Positions 26,583 to 36,900 of a stretch of DNA of 49,703 bases are shown here, piece after piece. A program made the position numbers and the translations under genes. Source of the DNA: a virus. Position 1 is the stretch's first letter; each line of letters opens with the position of its first letter. Where the stretch lies: IMG/VR virus record IMGVR_UViG_3300046515_000021, positions 1 to 49,703 of that record. One strand, written 5' to 3'. The notes under the pieces are model-generated. The model did not search any database and was not told where the DNA came from. It saw only the letters and a list, made by a program, of their open reading frames with translations.

Positions 26583-27475
26583 TTGACGCCAGCCTCCTTC
26601 TGGAGCTCCTTGAAGCCGGACTTCCCGATGACCGGGTCGTACGACTTCCCCGCGGTGCGCAGGTGGGGGTTCTTGTTGTGGAACCGGGCGACCGCCTTCT
26701 GGGTCTCCGGGCCGTAGTAGGTGCTGTACGCGCCGGGGATCGGGCCGTAGCCCGCCTTGACCAGGAACTTCTGGAGATCCTTGACCTGCGCGTGCCGGGC
26801 ACCAGGCTTGACCGCCGCGTTCAGGGCGACGATCTTCGAGACCGGCTTGGGAGCAGGCTTCGCGGGGGCCGGCGCGGGAGTGGCCGGCTTGCCCTTCTTC
26901 GCCTTGACCAGCTCGATCAGCCGCTTGATCGGGAAGTTGCCGGGGTCGCCGTGGTCGTTCTCCGGGACGTGCTGGTGACCGCAGATCCCCTTGAAGGCGT
27001 TCCACTCGGCGAAGGACATGCGCTGCCCGCTCTTCGAGCCGTAGCTCGACGGGTAGCTCAGCCACGACTTCGAGGTGGAGACGAGCGGCACGTCGTAGGT
27101 GTCGGTCAGCCAGTCGACCAGGTCGACCAGGCCCGCGAGGTCAGCGTCGGACGCGCCCGGCCAGAAGAGGCCCGGCCCACCCTTGGCGCAGGTGCCGACG
27201 AGCTCGATCTGGATGACGTTGAGCGTGTTGGTGTCGACGCCCCCCGCCGCGTTGACCAGGGCCCGAGCGGAGTGGTTGGCGTAGAAGTGCTGGTGCACCT
27301 CCTTGCCCTTGACGGTGAAGGTCGGCGCCGAGCCGCCCCCTCCGTAAGAGGGGAACGAGCCGCCCTCGGTGGTGTGGATGACGATGACGTTCGGGTGCGG
27401 CATGGTGTCGCCGGAGTACGCCTTGCCGAACCACTGGACGGTGGAGTTGCCTCCGGGGTAGATGTGCGCGGTCAC
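26579..27475 (-). CDS. Endolysin: amidase plus peptidoglycan-binding domain, 298 aa
   Basis: Residues 1-180 are an Amidase_2-type N-acetylmuramoyl-L-alanine amidase: VIVIHTTEGG (zinc His34), HQHFYANHSARA, and CGHQHVPENDHGDPGNFP near the C-terminal zinc site. An Ala/Pro/Lys linker (ATPAPAPAKPAPKPV) joins a C-terminal peptidoglycan-binding domain (HAQVKDLQKFLVKAGYG, then YYGPETQKAVARFH). It cuts the bond between muramic acid and the stem peptide. GTG 27475 follows AAGGAGAAC. Confidence 0.93.
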   Translation of the reverse strand: MTAHIYPGGNSTVQWFGKAYSGDTMPHPNVIVIHTTEGGSFPSYGGGGSAPTFTVKGKEVHQHFYANHSARALVNAAGGVDTNTLNVIQIELVGTCAKGGPGLFWPGASDADLAGLVDLVDWLTDTYDVPLVSTSKSWLSYPSSYGSKSGQRMSFAEWNAFKGICGHQHVPENDHGDPGNFPIKRLIELVKAKKGKPATPAPAPAKPAPKPVSKIVALNAAVKPGARHAQVKDLQKFLVKAGYGPIPGAYSTYYGPETQKAVARFHNKNPHLRTAGKSYDPVIGKSGFKELQKEAGVK

Positions 27476-27494
27476 GCTGTTCGTTCTCCTTCCA

Positions 27495-27878
27495 TCAGCC
27501 CGAGAGCCGCCGCATGGCGGCCACTACGGGGCGGGTGTCTTCGATGTGGTCGTCGAGGCGTTCGGCGACAGACAGTCGCTCGCGCCGTTCGTGGCTGATC
27601 TCGCTACGCAGGGCGCCCAGCTCCTCGCTGTGCCGCTCCTGGCCGTCGATGACCCGGTCGATCCGGAACATCACGGCGTCGAGGTCGTCTCGTAGGTTCG
27701 TGCTGTGCGTGTTGGCAACGTGGTCTCGCGCCACTTGCACGTTCTCTCGCACTTCGCTCATCGCGTTCGCCTGGCGCCGCATCATCTCGATGAGGACGCC
27801 GACGAGGGCGGCACACACGGTGCCGCCCGTCGTGACGAGCGCAACTTGCACACTGGGTTCCATGGCCATCGCGGTCAC
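27495..27878 (-). CDS. Membrane-anchored coiled-coil protein, DUF2746-like, 127 aa
   Basis: Residues 8-32 (SVQVALVTTGGTVCAALVGVLIEMM) form one membrane segment; the rest is charged and coiled-coil-like (RDDLDAVMFRIDRVIDGQERHSEEL). This layout is common next to actinophage lysis genes and has been described as DUF2746. It may be a second lysis membrane protein such as a holin or spanin-like partner. GTG 27878 overlaps the fibre gene stop (GTGA). Confidence 0.7.
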   Translation of the reverse strand: MTAMAMEPSVQVALVTTGGTVCAALVGVLIEMMRRQANAMSEVRENVQVARDHVANTHSTNLRDDLDAVMFRIDRVIDGQERHSEELGALRSEISHERRERLSVAERLDDHIEDTRPVVAAMRRLSG

Positions 27879-29134
27879 GACAGCTTGGCCTCCAGGCGGG
27901 CCAGGCGCGCTTCGAGATCTTCGATCTGCTTGGCCTGGTTCTGGACGACGGGGACCAGGGCGATCCCGAGGAGGTCGTAGCGAAGCCCGTCCACCTTGCC
28001 GTCGAGGTAGTTGATCAGCCAGGGGAACTGCTCCTCGACCTCTTCCGCGATCAGGCCGACCTCGTCCTTGCGGGGCTCGCCCTTACCCTCAACCGGCTTG
28101 CGGTCGTAGATGACCGGGCGCAGCTTGGCGAACGCCTCGGGGTCGATCTCGAAGTCGCGGACGTTCTCCTTGAACTTGATCGAGGAGGTGTTCCGGGCGA
28201 AGGTGCCGTCACCCTCGACCCACACCGCGTAGTACGTGCCCGAGCCGGACACCGAGTTGGCGTGAGGCTTCTTCGAGCCGTTGGCCCAGGAGATCGTGTC
28301 GCCGGACTCCAGGTAGCTGGAGTGGGAGTGCGAACTCGGTGCGAACGTGGTCGGCTTCGAGGTGATCGAGGACCAGGAGTGCGAGTGGGTGGAGGGCGGG
28401 AAGGTGGCCGGCTCGCCCGTGATCTGCGACCAGTCGTGCGTGTGACTCGACGGCGAGAAGGTCGTGGGCTTGTCGGTCAGGTCGGCCCACAGGTGAGTGT
28501 GTGCGGCCGGGGAGAAGGTGGTCGGCTTGCCGGTCAGCGAGGACCAGGAGACGGTCGGGGCCATGTCGGACCAGGCCGTACCGTTCCAGAACTCCCAGGT
28601 GTTGGTCGACTGGTTGAAGCCCAGGCGTCCGACGCGGGGAGTGTCCGGGCGGGTGTCGGTGGTCCAGCCGCCGACCGTGTTGCCGATGAACTTGCGCTCA
28701 CCCTGAACGGACGCGGCGGAGATCGAGGTGACGTTGGCTCCGACCGTGACGCGGGCGAGGGTCATCTCCCAGATGCCCGTGTCCGTCTGGGTCAGGGCGG
28801 GCGGAGTCGACGAGCCGGCCGTTCCGGTCTTCACCGCGAGGGTGATCGAGTTGGCCGTAGGGTCCAGCTTCAGGACCACGCGGTCCACGCGGCTGGTGGT
28901 GTTGGATGCCGGGATCGTCAGCACTTCGGTCGCCGTCGAGTAGATGGCGTGGCCGCGCACGATCGCGAAGCCGGAGTTGACCTTGACGGTCATGCCGGTG
29001 CCGTCCGCGAAGGTGTAGAGCGAGGTGCCGCCTACGCCATCCGCCACGCCAGTGGACTGGAACTCTCGGAAGAGACGGGAGTAGTCGGTCTCGGTGACAG
29101 CCTGGCTGTCGAAGGGATACGAAGTGATCGCCAC
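27875..29134 (-). CDS. Tail fibre with S74 self-cleaving chaperone domain, 419 aa
   Basis: The N-terminal half is beta-rich and probably attaches to the tail. Residues 195-285 hold tandem repeats (SLTGKPTTFSPAAHTH, DLTDKPTTFSPSSHTH and so on) with HxH motifs that in other fibres bind metal along the trimer axis. The C-terminal 110 residues are a Peptidase_S74 intramolecular chaperone: SSIKFKENVRD carries the catalytic Ser/Lys region, then EVGLIAEEVEEQFPWLI and a coiled coil. It should trimerise, fold and cleave itself, leaving the receptor-binding fibre. Confidence 0.9.
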   Translation of the reverse strand: MAITSYPFDSQAVTETDYSRLFREFQSTGVADGVGGTSLYTFADGTGMTVKVNSGFAIVRGHAIYSTATEVLTIPASNTTSRVDRVVLKLDPTANSITLAVKTGTAGSSTPPALTQTDTGIWEMTLARVTVGANVTSISAASVQGERKFIGNTVGGWTTDTRPDTPRVGRLGFNQSTNTWEFWNGTAWSDMAPTVSWSSLTGKPTTFSPAAHTHLWADLTDKPTTFSPSSHTHDWSQITGEPATFPPSTHSHSWSSITSKPTTFAPSSHSHSSYLESGDTISWANGSKKPHANSVSGSGTYYAVWVEGDGTFARNTSSIKFKENVRDFEIDPEAFAKLRPVIYDRKPVEGKGEPRKDEVGLIAEEVEEQFPWLINYLDGKVDGLRYDLLGIALVPVVQNQAKQIEDLEARLARLEAKLS

Positions 29135-29152
29135 TTGCGGGGTCTCCTTGGG

Positions 29153-29530
29153 TTACAGGACGAATGCGCCAGAGCAGCGGATCGTCTCGCCTACGTTCAG
29201 GCTGTACGTGTTCGTGGTTCGGACGGTGACATCGCCGGTCGCCTCGACGTCGCACTCGCCGTCCGCGTAGCCGGTGGAGTAGATCGCCGTCACCGTGCGG
29301 GCCGGGCGGTACCCGGCCGGGAGGTTGGCGATGACGGTGTCGGCGAGGTTGTACGGGGCGGTTGTGCCCGCGTCGAACTTGGTGGTGATGGCCAGGTCGA
29401 AGGCGAACGAGCAGACCCCGTTGATCTTCCTGGCCTGGAAGTTGTTGACCGTGACGCCCGAGCCTGCGGTCAGGCCGGTCGTGACGACCGTGGGCGCCTC
29501 GACCGGGGGCGGGTAGAGCGACGCTCCCAC
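29153..29530 (-). CDS. Tail-associated protein, 125 aa
   Basis: GTG 29530 follows AAGGAG by 7 bases; the longer open frame upstream overlaps the fibre gene at 29542 and is not credible. The product is beta-rich (TVVTTGLTAGSGVTVNNFQARKING..., YSLNVGETIRCSGAFVL), resembling the small fibre or tip proteins found beside S74 fibres. The start codon is the last three bases of a TGTGCAAGTG motif (29537-29528). Confidence 0.72.
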   Translation of the reverse strand: MGASLYPPPVEAPTVVTTGLTAGSGVTVNNFQARKINGVCSFAFDLAITTKFDAGTTAPYNLADTVIANLPAGYRPARTVTAIYSTGYADGECDVEATGDVTVRTTNTYSLNVGETIRCSGAFVL

Positions 29531-29541
29531 TTGCACACTCC

Positions 29542-31608
29542 TTACGCGATGGCCATGATCATCTGGTCGTGGTTGAGCTGGAAGTCGGCCTTCGTGACCG
29601 TGCTCGGCATCCCGGACAGCCCGTTGAGGTAGGCGTTCCGGACGAACGCGGTGGACAGGTTGTGGAAGATCGACGTGTTGGTCGACGCCTCGTTCTGCGC
29701 GTAGAAGTAGTAGAAGTCGGTGGTCGTACCGGCGCTCATCTGGAAGGCGCCCCAGTACCGGCCGGGCTGCAAGGTGACCGACCCGGTGAAGGGGAAGGGC
29801 ACAGCGCCAGCGTGCGAGCTCTGCTGCACGGTCGGCGAGCCTGTCGTCTGGCCAGCGGCTGCGACGCTCGACAGGGCCGTGGTGCCGGTAGTGGCCAGTC
29901 TGGCGCCGCTCTCGTCGTAGAGGCCGGCGAAGAAGCGGGCTGCCGGGACGGCCGTCGAGCCGGCCCAACCCGCGGCGAACACGAAGAGCTTGCTGACCGT
30001 GGTCGGCTCGGTGATGTTGAAGCCCGCAAGGAAGGTGCGCCCGATCGTGATCGTGCGACCAACGGTAGGGGTAGCCAGCGTGGCCGGGTCGACAGACCAA
30101 GCCTGGAAGCCGAGCGACTGCGGGGTCCACTCGTTCTTCGCCACCACCGCGGGTATCTGCGCGATCGGCAGGCGAGTCGTCGAGTCCAGCGAGGCCACGC
30201 CCGAGGCCGCAGCCTTCTGGCTCGTCGGGATGGCGCTGACGTCGGCAGCCGTCAGGGAGACAGCGCCCGTCTTGGTGTTCACCGAAGTGACGGGGATCGT
30301 CGGGTTGTTGGCGACAGTGACGATCGTGCCGTCCGACTGGCGCACCTTCAGCACGCCGCCCTCGGAGTAGGCGACCAGACCAGCGGTCGGGTTCGAGGAC
30401 GGGAGCGTGGTCGCGTCGTTCAGGCCGAGCATCGCGCCAGAGCCGCCACCCCAGTTGGTGGACGAGGCGCCGACCTGGAGGCCGCCAGCCATGTACGCGG
30501 CACCCTGGCCCACGAAGTTACCGTTCGCCCCGATGCGGGCAGCGAGGCCGCCCGTAGGGTTGCGCCACTCCATGATGTTGTTCGTGCCGTCGCCCTGGAA
30601 GATTCCCCGGACGTTCGCCTGGTAGGCCGCGTCGTTCGCCTTCAGGGCCCCGACGTCCGACGCAGCCAGGGCGACCGCGCCCGTGTATCCGTTGACCGAG
30701 GAGACGGCGCCTGTGCCACCACCGGCAGCGAGCTGGAAGACGGTGCCGTCTGCCTGCTTGACGTAGGCCAGGCCGCCCTTCGAGTAGAGGAAGACGCCGC
30801 CCGTGGTCGTGGCAGGGTCGGCCGCCTGGTCGCGGATGCCGACAGCCCCAGCGGAGGTGAGGTTCGCCGTGCCGTGCAGGGTGGTCGAGTTGAAGACGAT
30901 CTGGCCGGTGTCGCGCCGGGCGTAGATGACGGTCTTGTTGAAGGTGCCGTCGTCGTTGCGGGCGGAGAGGCGGAAGTTCGAACCGGCCGCGCTGCCAGTC
31001 TCGGCGAGGTCGTCGACCTGGAAGAGCCAGCGGTCAACGCTGTCCGTCCGGAAGCCGAGAGCTCGGTAGGTGCCAGCCGCCGTGTTCAGCCAGAGGTACT
31101 GGCCGTTGATCTGCGAGTTGCCGGCCTTCCAGACGGAGTCGTTGATCTGGAACTTCTCGGCACCGTTGGAGGTCTGCGCCCACAGCTTGCCGGCCTTCGA
31201 GTAGAGCTGGGCACCCATGCCCGTAGTGAGCGGGTCGGTCATGTCTCGCATACCGATGGCCCCGTTGACGCTGAGCTTCACGCCACCCTGCGAGCTGTTG
31301 GCGATGCCGACCGTGACCTGGCCGGTGGTGCGCGAGATCCAGAGCGGGTCGTTGATCTTCGTGGTGCCGTCGTCAGCGAAGGCTTCCACCCACAGGTCGG
31401 AGCCGTTGTTCGAGCCGGACTCCGTACCGGCCGAGCGGATCTTCCACCGCATCGACCCGTTCTTCTTGATGTCGATGTTCGGATCGCCGGAGGTGTCGTC
31501 CACGGCAACCGAACCCGAGAAGACCGGGTCGGACGGGATCGTGCCAGCCGGACCCTGCGGGCCCGTGAAGCCGGAGATGGCAGGCTCCGGGATTACGGAG
31601 AAGCCCAT
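29542..31608 (-). CDS. Large minor tail or fibre protein, 688 aa
   Basis: ATG 31608 overlaps the upstream stop (ATGA). The N-terminus has a short collagen-like stretch (FTGPQGPAG). Repeating beta segments follow, including pairs such as VNGYTGAVALAASDVGAL and VNTKTGAVSLTAADVSAI, typical of fibres. The last 150 residues (TITIGRTFLAGFNITEPTTVSK...) resemble a distal adhesin domain. It probably forms part of the tail tip or side fibre and may bind the host surface. Confidence 0.82.
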   Translation of the reverse strand: MGFSVIPEPAISGFTGPQGPAGTIPSDPVFSGSVAVDDTSGDPNIDIKKNGSMRWKIRSAGTESGSNNGSDLWVEAFADDGTTKINDPLWISRTTGQVTVGIANSSQGGVKLSVNGAIGMRDMTDPLTTGMGAQLYSKAGKLWAQTSNGAEKFQINDSVWKAGNSQINGQYLWLNTAAGTYRALGFRTDSVDRWLFQVDDLAETGSAAGSNFRLSARNDDGTFNKTVIYARRDTGQIVFNSTTLHGTANLTSAGAVGIRDQAADPATTTGGVFLYSKGGLAYVKQADGTVFQLAAGGGTGAVSSVNGYTGAVALAASDVGALKANDAAYQANVRGIFQGDGTNNIMEWRNPTGGLAARIGANGNFVGQGAAYMAGGLQVGASSTNWGGGSGAMLGLNDATTLPSSNPTAGLVAYSEGGVLKVRQSDGTIVTVANNPTIPVTSVNTKTGAVSLTAADVSAIPTSQKAAASGVASLDSTTRLPIAQIPAVVAKNEWTPQSLGFQAWSVDPATLATPTVGRTITIGRTFLAGFNITEPTTVSKLFVFAAGWAGSTAVPAARFFAGLYDESGARLATTGTTALSSVAAAGQTTGSPTVQQSSHAGAVPFPFTGSVTLQPGRYWGAFQMSAGTTTDFYYFYAQNEASTNTSIFHNLSTAFVRNAYLNGLSGMPSTVTKADFQLNHDQMIMAIA

Positions 31609-31913
31609 CAGGCTGTCACCTCCACTCCGCTGATGAAGTACGAGCAGGTCGTCGTGTTGCCCTGGATCTTGACCGTGTCGCCCGCGTCCATCACCTGAGA
31701 GATGTCGAGCGTGAAGATGCCGTTACCGGGGAGCGAGGTGTTCGGGATGATCGCCAGCCCGTTGAGCTGGAGCAGGATCGTCGCCGCGCTGGTGCCCGAG
31801 TTGGCCACCACGATGTTCGTCACGATCGTCGTCGTGCTGGCCGGCACCGTGTAGACGCTTGTCAGCGTCGTCGAAGTGTTGCCTCTGGACAGGCGCTTCG
31901 GCGTGTTCGCCAT
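31608..31913 (-). CDS. Small tail protein, 101 aa
   Basis: ATG 31913 encodes MANTPKRLSRGNTSTTLTSVYTV and a beta-sandwich-like sequence (TIVTNIVVANSGTSAATILLQLNG). It lies between the hub-like protein and the large fibre gene. Its 3' end overlaps the fibre start. No enzymatic motif is present; a tail-tip or fibre-linking protein is likely. Confidence 0.75.
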   Translation of the reverse strand: MANTPKRLSRGNTSTTLTSVYTVPASTTTIVTNIVVANSGTSAATILLQLNGLAIIPNTSLPGNGIFTLDISQVMDAGDTVKIQGNTTTCSYFISGVEVTA

Positions 31914-31916
31914 CGC

Positions 31917-33131
31917 TTACCACACCCCCATGATTTGCATGATCTGATCGGACGGAGAGGAGCCGCCGCCTCCGGAGTTGGCCTCCAGGTTGGACAGGCG
32001 GGTCTCGGTGTTGGCCACGCGCTTGTTCAGCGCGGCAGATGCGTCGAAGCCAGTGGCGTCACCGAGCAGGGCGCCGAGCCGGAAACCGTCTCGGTCGGCC
32101 TTGATGATGTAGCCGGTGACGGTGGACTTCAGCTCCTGGTCATCGACGATGACGACGAGGCTGTCACCGAGTCCCCACTCCTTGCCGAAGCGGGCCTGGC
32201 TGTCCTCCATCGGTACGACCTGGACGTTGATCGCGGTGAAGCCCGCGCCTTCCAGCGCCTCGTCTCCGGCCTGCTGGAGCTCGGTCCAGTCGTCGGTGTT
32301 GCGCTGGTCGATGAACTGCTCGATGCGCCGGCCCCAGTCAGCCTCTGCGGCGATGGACTCGGCGTTGTCGACCTGGAGGAACTGGCGCTCGGTGAGGTCG
32401 CCCTGCCCCGCCACGATGGCGCGTGTGACGCCGGGCGGGGAGATGCCGACCTTCTGCCCGGAGAGCGTCCCGTTGCGGACGTCGAGCCGGACGAACGCCG
32501 TGCGGTCGGTGATGGCGTAGGTCTCGAAGACCAGGTTCGCCCCACGCTGCACGACACGGAAACCGAGCTGGCCCAACAGGGCGATCTCAGTGAGCAGGTT
32601 GCCCAGCACCGGGAAGCGCGCGGACTGGTTGATGATCGGCCCGCGCGCTCCGTCCGTGCCCATGATGAGCCCCGTCTTACGACGAGCAGCCGGAGCTGAC
32701 GGACCGATGTTGGCGTTGACATACGCGTGCATGACAGTCTCGACCTTGCCGGAGCGGACGTCATGCGCCTCTGTCTGACTGGCGCCGTCCGCGTTGGACG
32801 GCTGCGGGAAGGCCAGCGAATCCGCAAGACAGACAGTGTCTGACACGCCTTCGAAGGAGACCGTCCCGTCCGGGTCGGTGGGGGTCGAAGAGAACTCCGA
32901 CTTCACCATCGGCCCGGACAGCAAGACGTCGTCTGGCCCGGTGATGATGACCCCGGAGCCGGGCGTCCGCAGCGTGTCACACAGCGGATGCTCCGACGCC
33001 AGGGTCAGCGACCATGAGCCGAGGTTGTTGAAGTTGTCCGTGAGTTCGAGGTCCAGCTCCTCGGGGCGGATGATGCCCCTTCGAACCAGGTTCTTGTCAC
33101 GCACCTCAACGGTGATGTCTTCCAGGCGCAC
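31917..33131 (-). CDS. Tail hub protein, ReqiPepy6 Gp37-like, 404 aa
   Basis: The start MRLEDITVEVRDKNLVRRGII, then LGSWSLTLASEHPLCDTLRTPGSGVIITG, matches the Gp37-like tail protein family of actinophage siphoviruses, which forms part of the tail tip hub below the distal tail ring. The C-terminal third has DSLVVIVDDQELKSTVTGYIIKAD and a short coiled coil. It lies directly after the distal tail protein gene, as usual. Confidence 0.85.
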   Translation of the reverse strand: MRLEDITVEVRDKNLVRRGIIRPEELDLELTDNFNNLGSWSLTLASEHPLCDTLRTPGSGVIITGPDDVLLSGPMVKSEFSSTPTDPDGTVSFEGVSDTVCLADSLAFPQPSNADGASQTEAHDVRSGKVETVMHAYVNANIGPSAPAARRKTGLIMGTDGARGPIINQSARFPVLGNLLTEIALLGQLGFRVVQRGANLVFETYAITDRTAFVRLDVRNGTLSGQKVGISPPGVTRAIVAGQGDLTERQFLQVDNAESIAAEADWGRRIEQFIDQRNTDDWTELQQAGDEALEGAGFTAINVQVVPMEDSQARFGKEWGLGDSLVVIVDDQELKSTVTGYIIKADRDGFRLGALLGDATGFDASAALNKRVANTETRLSNLEANSGGGGSSPSDQIMQIMGVW

Positions 33132-33989
33132 TCAGATCACCATCCACTTCCGGGGGTACCAGGAGCAGGTGATCTGCGAGGCGCTGGTGGTGTTCAACAG
33201 AGAGGCGGTCGCGGTGGACTCGCCGGGCTCAACGGTCCAGAAGCGTGGAGCAGTGTCCAACAGGTCGTACCGGTTGGCGCCGGTCTCGTCCACCACCGTC
33301 CCCTTGCGGGTGTCGACGATGAGCTTCTGTGAGGCGGTGAGAGTGCCGTTCCACTTCAGCGTCTCGCCAGTGGGTGACGTGGCGACGAAGTGGTCACCCG
33401 GACCGCGGACCTCCCACACCGGGTACGCCGCAGCGTCACCCGAGTTGGAAAGGTCGATGGAGCCGATCGCCTGCGAAGGGGCGACCTTCATCGTGACGAG
33501 GTTCGTGAGGAACGCGCTCGCCCCCGTGGCACCGGAGATCGTACGCACCTGCTGCTGAGAGCTGGTGAAGTACGGGTCGCCGGCCCGCAGGGTGAGAACC
33601 GTCTGGAACTCGTTCTCACCGATCGTGTCCTCGCCGTAGGTGTACTCGCCACCTCCGACGCGCCACACGTCCGTGCGCCACTCGCTACCGTCCCCGTTCT
33701 GGAGGACCAGGGTGGACCCCCCGGCCAGCACAAGGGCCAGCCGGGAGAGCCTGTCCTGAAGGTCCGCTCGGTCGAGCGCCAGGATGTCGATGGGGATGTC
33801 GATGTCTCTGGTCTGTACGCGGGTCCTGCGGAAGATGGCGCCGTCTCCGGCGCCTTCCAGCCACTGGACCGAGACCGGGGGCAGGCCCAGGCCAGTCACA
33901 CCGGACTTGGCCTGGAACCCCACCCCCTGCTCGTCGATCTCGTTGAGGTCGATCGTGTCCGCACCGCTCACAAGCAGGAGCTTTGGCAC
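33132..33989 (-). CDS. Distal tail protein (Dit-like), 285 aa
   Basis: Residues 20-120 (KSGVTGLGLPPVSVQWLEGAGDG, RTRVQTRDIDIPIDILA, LLSRLALVLAGGSTLVLQNG-like region) show the N-terminal ring domain of siphovirus distal tail proteins, including RRTRVQTRDIDI. The second half forms a jelly-roll-like domain ending near WYPRKWMVI. It forms the ring joining tail tube to tip. GTG 33989 follows the tape-measure stop by 5 bases. Confidence 0.85.
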   Translation of the reverse strand: MPKLLLVSGADTIDLNEIDEQGVGFQAKSGVTGLGLPPVSVQWLEGAGDGAIFRRTRVQTRDIDIPIDILALDRADLQDRLSRLALVLAGGSTLVLQNGDGSEWRTDVWRVGGGEYTYGEDTIGENEFQTVLTLRAGDPYFTSSQQQVRTISGATGASAFLTNLVTMKVAPSQAIGSIDLSNSGDAAAYPVWEVRGPGDHFVATSPTGETLKWNGTLTASQKLIVDTRKGTVVDETGANRYDLLDTAPRFWTVEPGESTATASLLNTTSASQITCSWYPRKWMVI

Positions 33990-33994
33990 TTACT

Positions 33995-36900
33995 TCACCA
34001 TCCCATCCTGGCTCGGTTGGCGGCGGCGAACAGATCTTCCTCGGAGCTGAGCGAGGAGCCGGGTGCCGCGTAGTAGTTGAGAGTCTTCGAGCTGCCCCCG
34101 GTCGAGGAGCCGTTGCCCAGGGCGCTTCCCACCGCCGAAGCGATGTTCCGTGCCGTGGAGTTGGAGGTCGTCCCGATCAACAGGCTGTCTTCGACGGCCC
34201 GCATGATCCCGGACTGCTCGCTGAGCAAGCCCTTCCGGAACCCCTGACCGACGTAGGCGCCGATCTTCGCCAGCACCCGCGAGGGCGAGTGGATGCCGAG
34301 CGCCTTCTTGATGGCCTTGACCATCGAGTCAGCGATCTTCAGCATCTGCTTCTCGATCTTGTCGGCCTGCGATTCCAGACCCTTGACCAGACCCTCAGCC
34401 ATGTGGATGCCGTTGTCGTACATCACCTGGCTTGCGGTCGCTCCGACCTTCCCGGCCGCGCTGGCAATCTCCTTCTCCAGCTTGTTGACCTGGTCGACGC
34501 CAGCCTTGCCCGCACCGAGGATCGCCTCAGCCGCAGCCATGCCAGCCTGGGGGCCGGCCTGCGCGAGCTGATCGAACATCTCCGAGTTCAGGCCCAGCTT
34601 CTTCAGCTTGGCCAGCACGTCAGCGAAGTGCTTCGCCTGATCCCGAGCCTGCGTAAGCTGCTCGATGATCCCGGTGAAGCCACCTTCCATGTTGGTGACG
34701 TTGGCGTCGTTGATGATCTTCTGTGCGATGTTCGCCGCGTAGTCGGCCTTCGCCGCCTTCAGGTCCGCGAGGGACTTCTTGGCGTCGTCGACCTTCTTGG
34801 TCAGCGCCTCGTACGAGGAGAGCAGCTTGTTCAGCGAAGCCTGGTCAGCCTTGACCTTGGCGGTCAGCGACTTGCTCAGCTTCGCCTTGCCGATCAGTCC
34901 GGTCAGGTCGGTCAGGCTCTTCTTCACGTTGCTGAACTGCGACTCAAGGCCCTTGATCAGACCCTTGATGATCACAACACCGGCGTTGTAGAGAAGGACC
35001 TTGTCCTTGGGGAGCGGACCCTTCCAGTCGGTCAGCTTGCTGGTGAGGTCACCGAGCTTGTTCTTGACCGAGCTGAACATCGACGTGATACCGGAGATGA
35101 AGCCCTTGATGAGCTCGATACCGGCGTTCTTCAGCGTCGAACCGAGCGAGCTCAGTCCGGCCTTCGCCTTGCCGGGCAGCTCCTTGACCTTGGCTACGGC
35201 CTTGCCGATCCACTCGGAGATCGTCGAGACCAGTGCGTTGAACTTGGTCACGGCGGTCGTGCGGATCGTGGTCCAGCCGTCTGAGAAGAACTTCCCCATC
35301 GCCCTGATGCCGTCCATCACCAGCGCCTTGGCGCCAGTGAAGAACAGGCGGAGGCCGCCCGTGATGGACTTCCAGCCGTCCGAGAAGAACTTCCCGATGG
35401 CCTTGATGCCGTCCATGAACAGGCCCTTGGCGCCCGTCATGAACACGCCGATGTAGCCACGGATCGCCGCGAAGGCTCCCGTGAAGACCTCGGCAATGGC
35501 CTTCCACGCCGACTTGAACAGGGCGCCGATGGCCTTGAAAGCCTTGCCTGCCGTGCCCAGGATGCCGACGTTGAAGAAGACTTCCAGCGCACCGAGGATG
35601 ATGTCCCAGACGCCCTTCAGCATTCCGAGGATGGCGTCCCAGATCGCCTTGGCGTCCTCGCCGAGCTTGCTCCAGTTCCCGGTGAAGAGGTCGAGGAAGA
35701 GCTGGAACCACGCCTTGACGTAATCCCAGACCGCGACGAAGTACTCCTTGAGTCCTTCGAGGACCAGGCCCACGCCGTTGATCGCGGCGACGAGAGCGCC
35801 GGCCAGGATCTCGATGATGAACTGGAGCACCGGCACGAGGATCGGCATCAGGAAGTTGACGACCGCGAGCAGTGCCTGAAGGAACGGCTGAAGCGCCTCG
35901 ACCACGCGAGAGATCGCGTCAGCCAGCGGAGGCAGGACAGCCTGGACAACCTCGGACAGCATCGGAAGCAGAGGCTGGATGACTGCCGAGATGATCTGAA
36001 GCGCGATGGCGATCACCGGCTGGAGGGCCGTGAAGATCGTCTGGAGCGCCTGAGCCAGCACGGGCAGGATCGGAGCCAACGCGTCCATCAGGGCGGACGC
36101 CAGAGGCATCACGGCCTGGAGGATCTGACCGAAGATCGCAGCGATCGGGGGCAGGATCGTGGCGAGGAACTGGAACGCAGTACCGAGCAGGTCGCCGACG
36201 ATCGGGACCATCTGCTGGATGATCGGAGCCAGCGTCTGGAACGCCTGCGTCAGCGCGCCGCCGAGGAGCTGGACGATCGGGATGAGCTGCGGAGCCAGCG
36301 TCGAGAAGGCGCCCGCGAGCGGGATGATCGCCGCCGAGACGAGCTGACCGAAGACCGGGAGCATCGCGGCAACGACCTGCATGATCGCGCCGAGCGCCTG
36401 GCCGAGCGGAGCCATCGCGGGAGCGAGGGCCTGCACCGCGCCGAGCAGTCCGTCGAACATGGCCGAGATGCCATCGGTGACAGCAGGCTGAGCGAGGGCC
36501 GAAGCCACCGCGGCCAGCGCCGTACCGATGATCTCGCCGGCCTTCGGGAGGACCGTCGTGAGCAGCGAGCCGAGCTCGATGAACAGGTTCTTGACTGCCG
36601 GCCCGGAGGTCGTGGCGATGTTGTTCATCGCCTCGTGCGCAGCCTTGAAGACGTCGGTCATGCCGGACTGGAAGCCCTTGGAGTCGACCGTCTTGTGGAT
36701 GCTGGCCAGTGCGTCGTTCAGCGTGCCGAGCGACGTACCGCCCGCCTCAGTCGCCGCGCGAGCGACGCCGGACAGGATGCCGTAGACGTTGTAGAGGACG
36801 CCGCCCAGATCCTTCAGGGCCTGGATGCCCTGGTCGACCTCGGCCTTGATCCCGTTCTCGCCCTTGGCCTTCAGGAAGTCGGCGAACTGCTTGGAGATGT

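Noticed and set aside
29569-31698. Forward-strand 709-codon frame opposite the large fibre gene
   Set aside because: It is antisense to a recognisable fibre protein, with Arg/Gly/Val-rich sequence and no domain.
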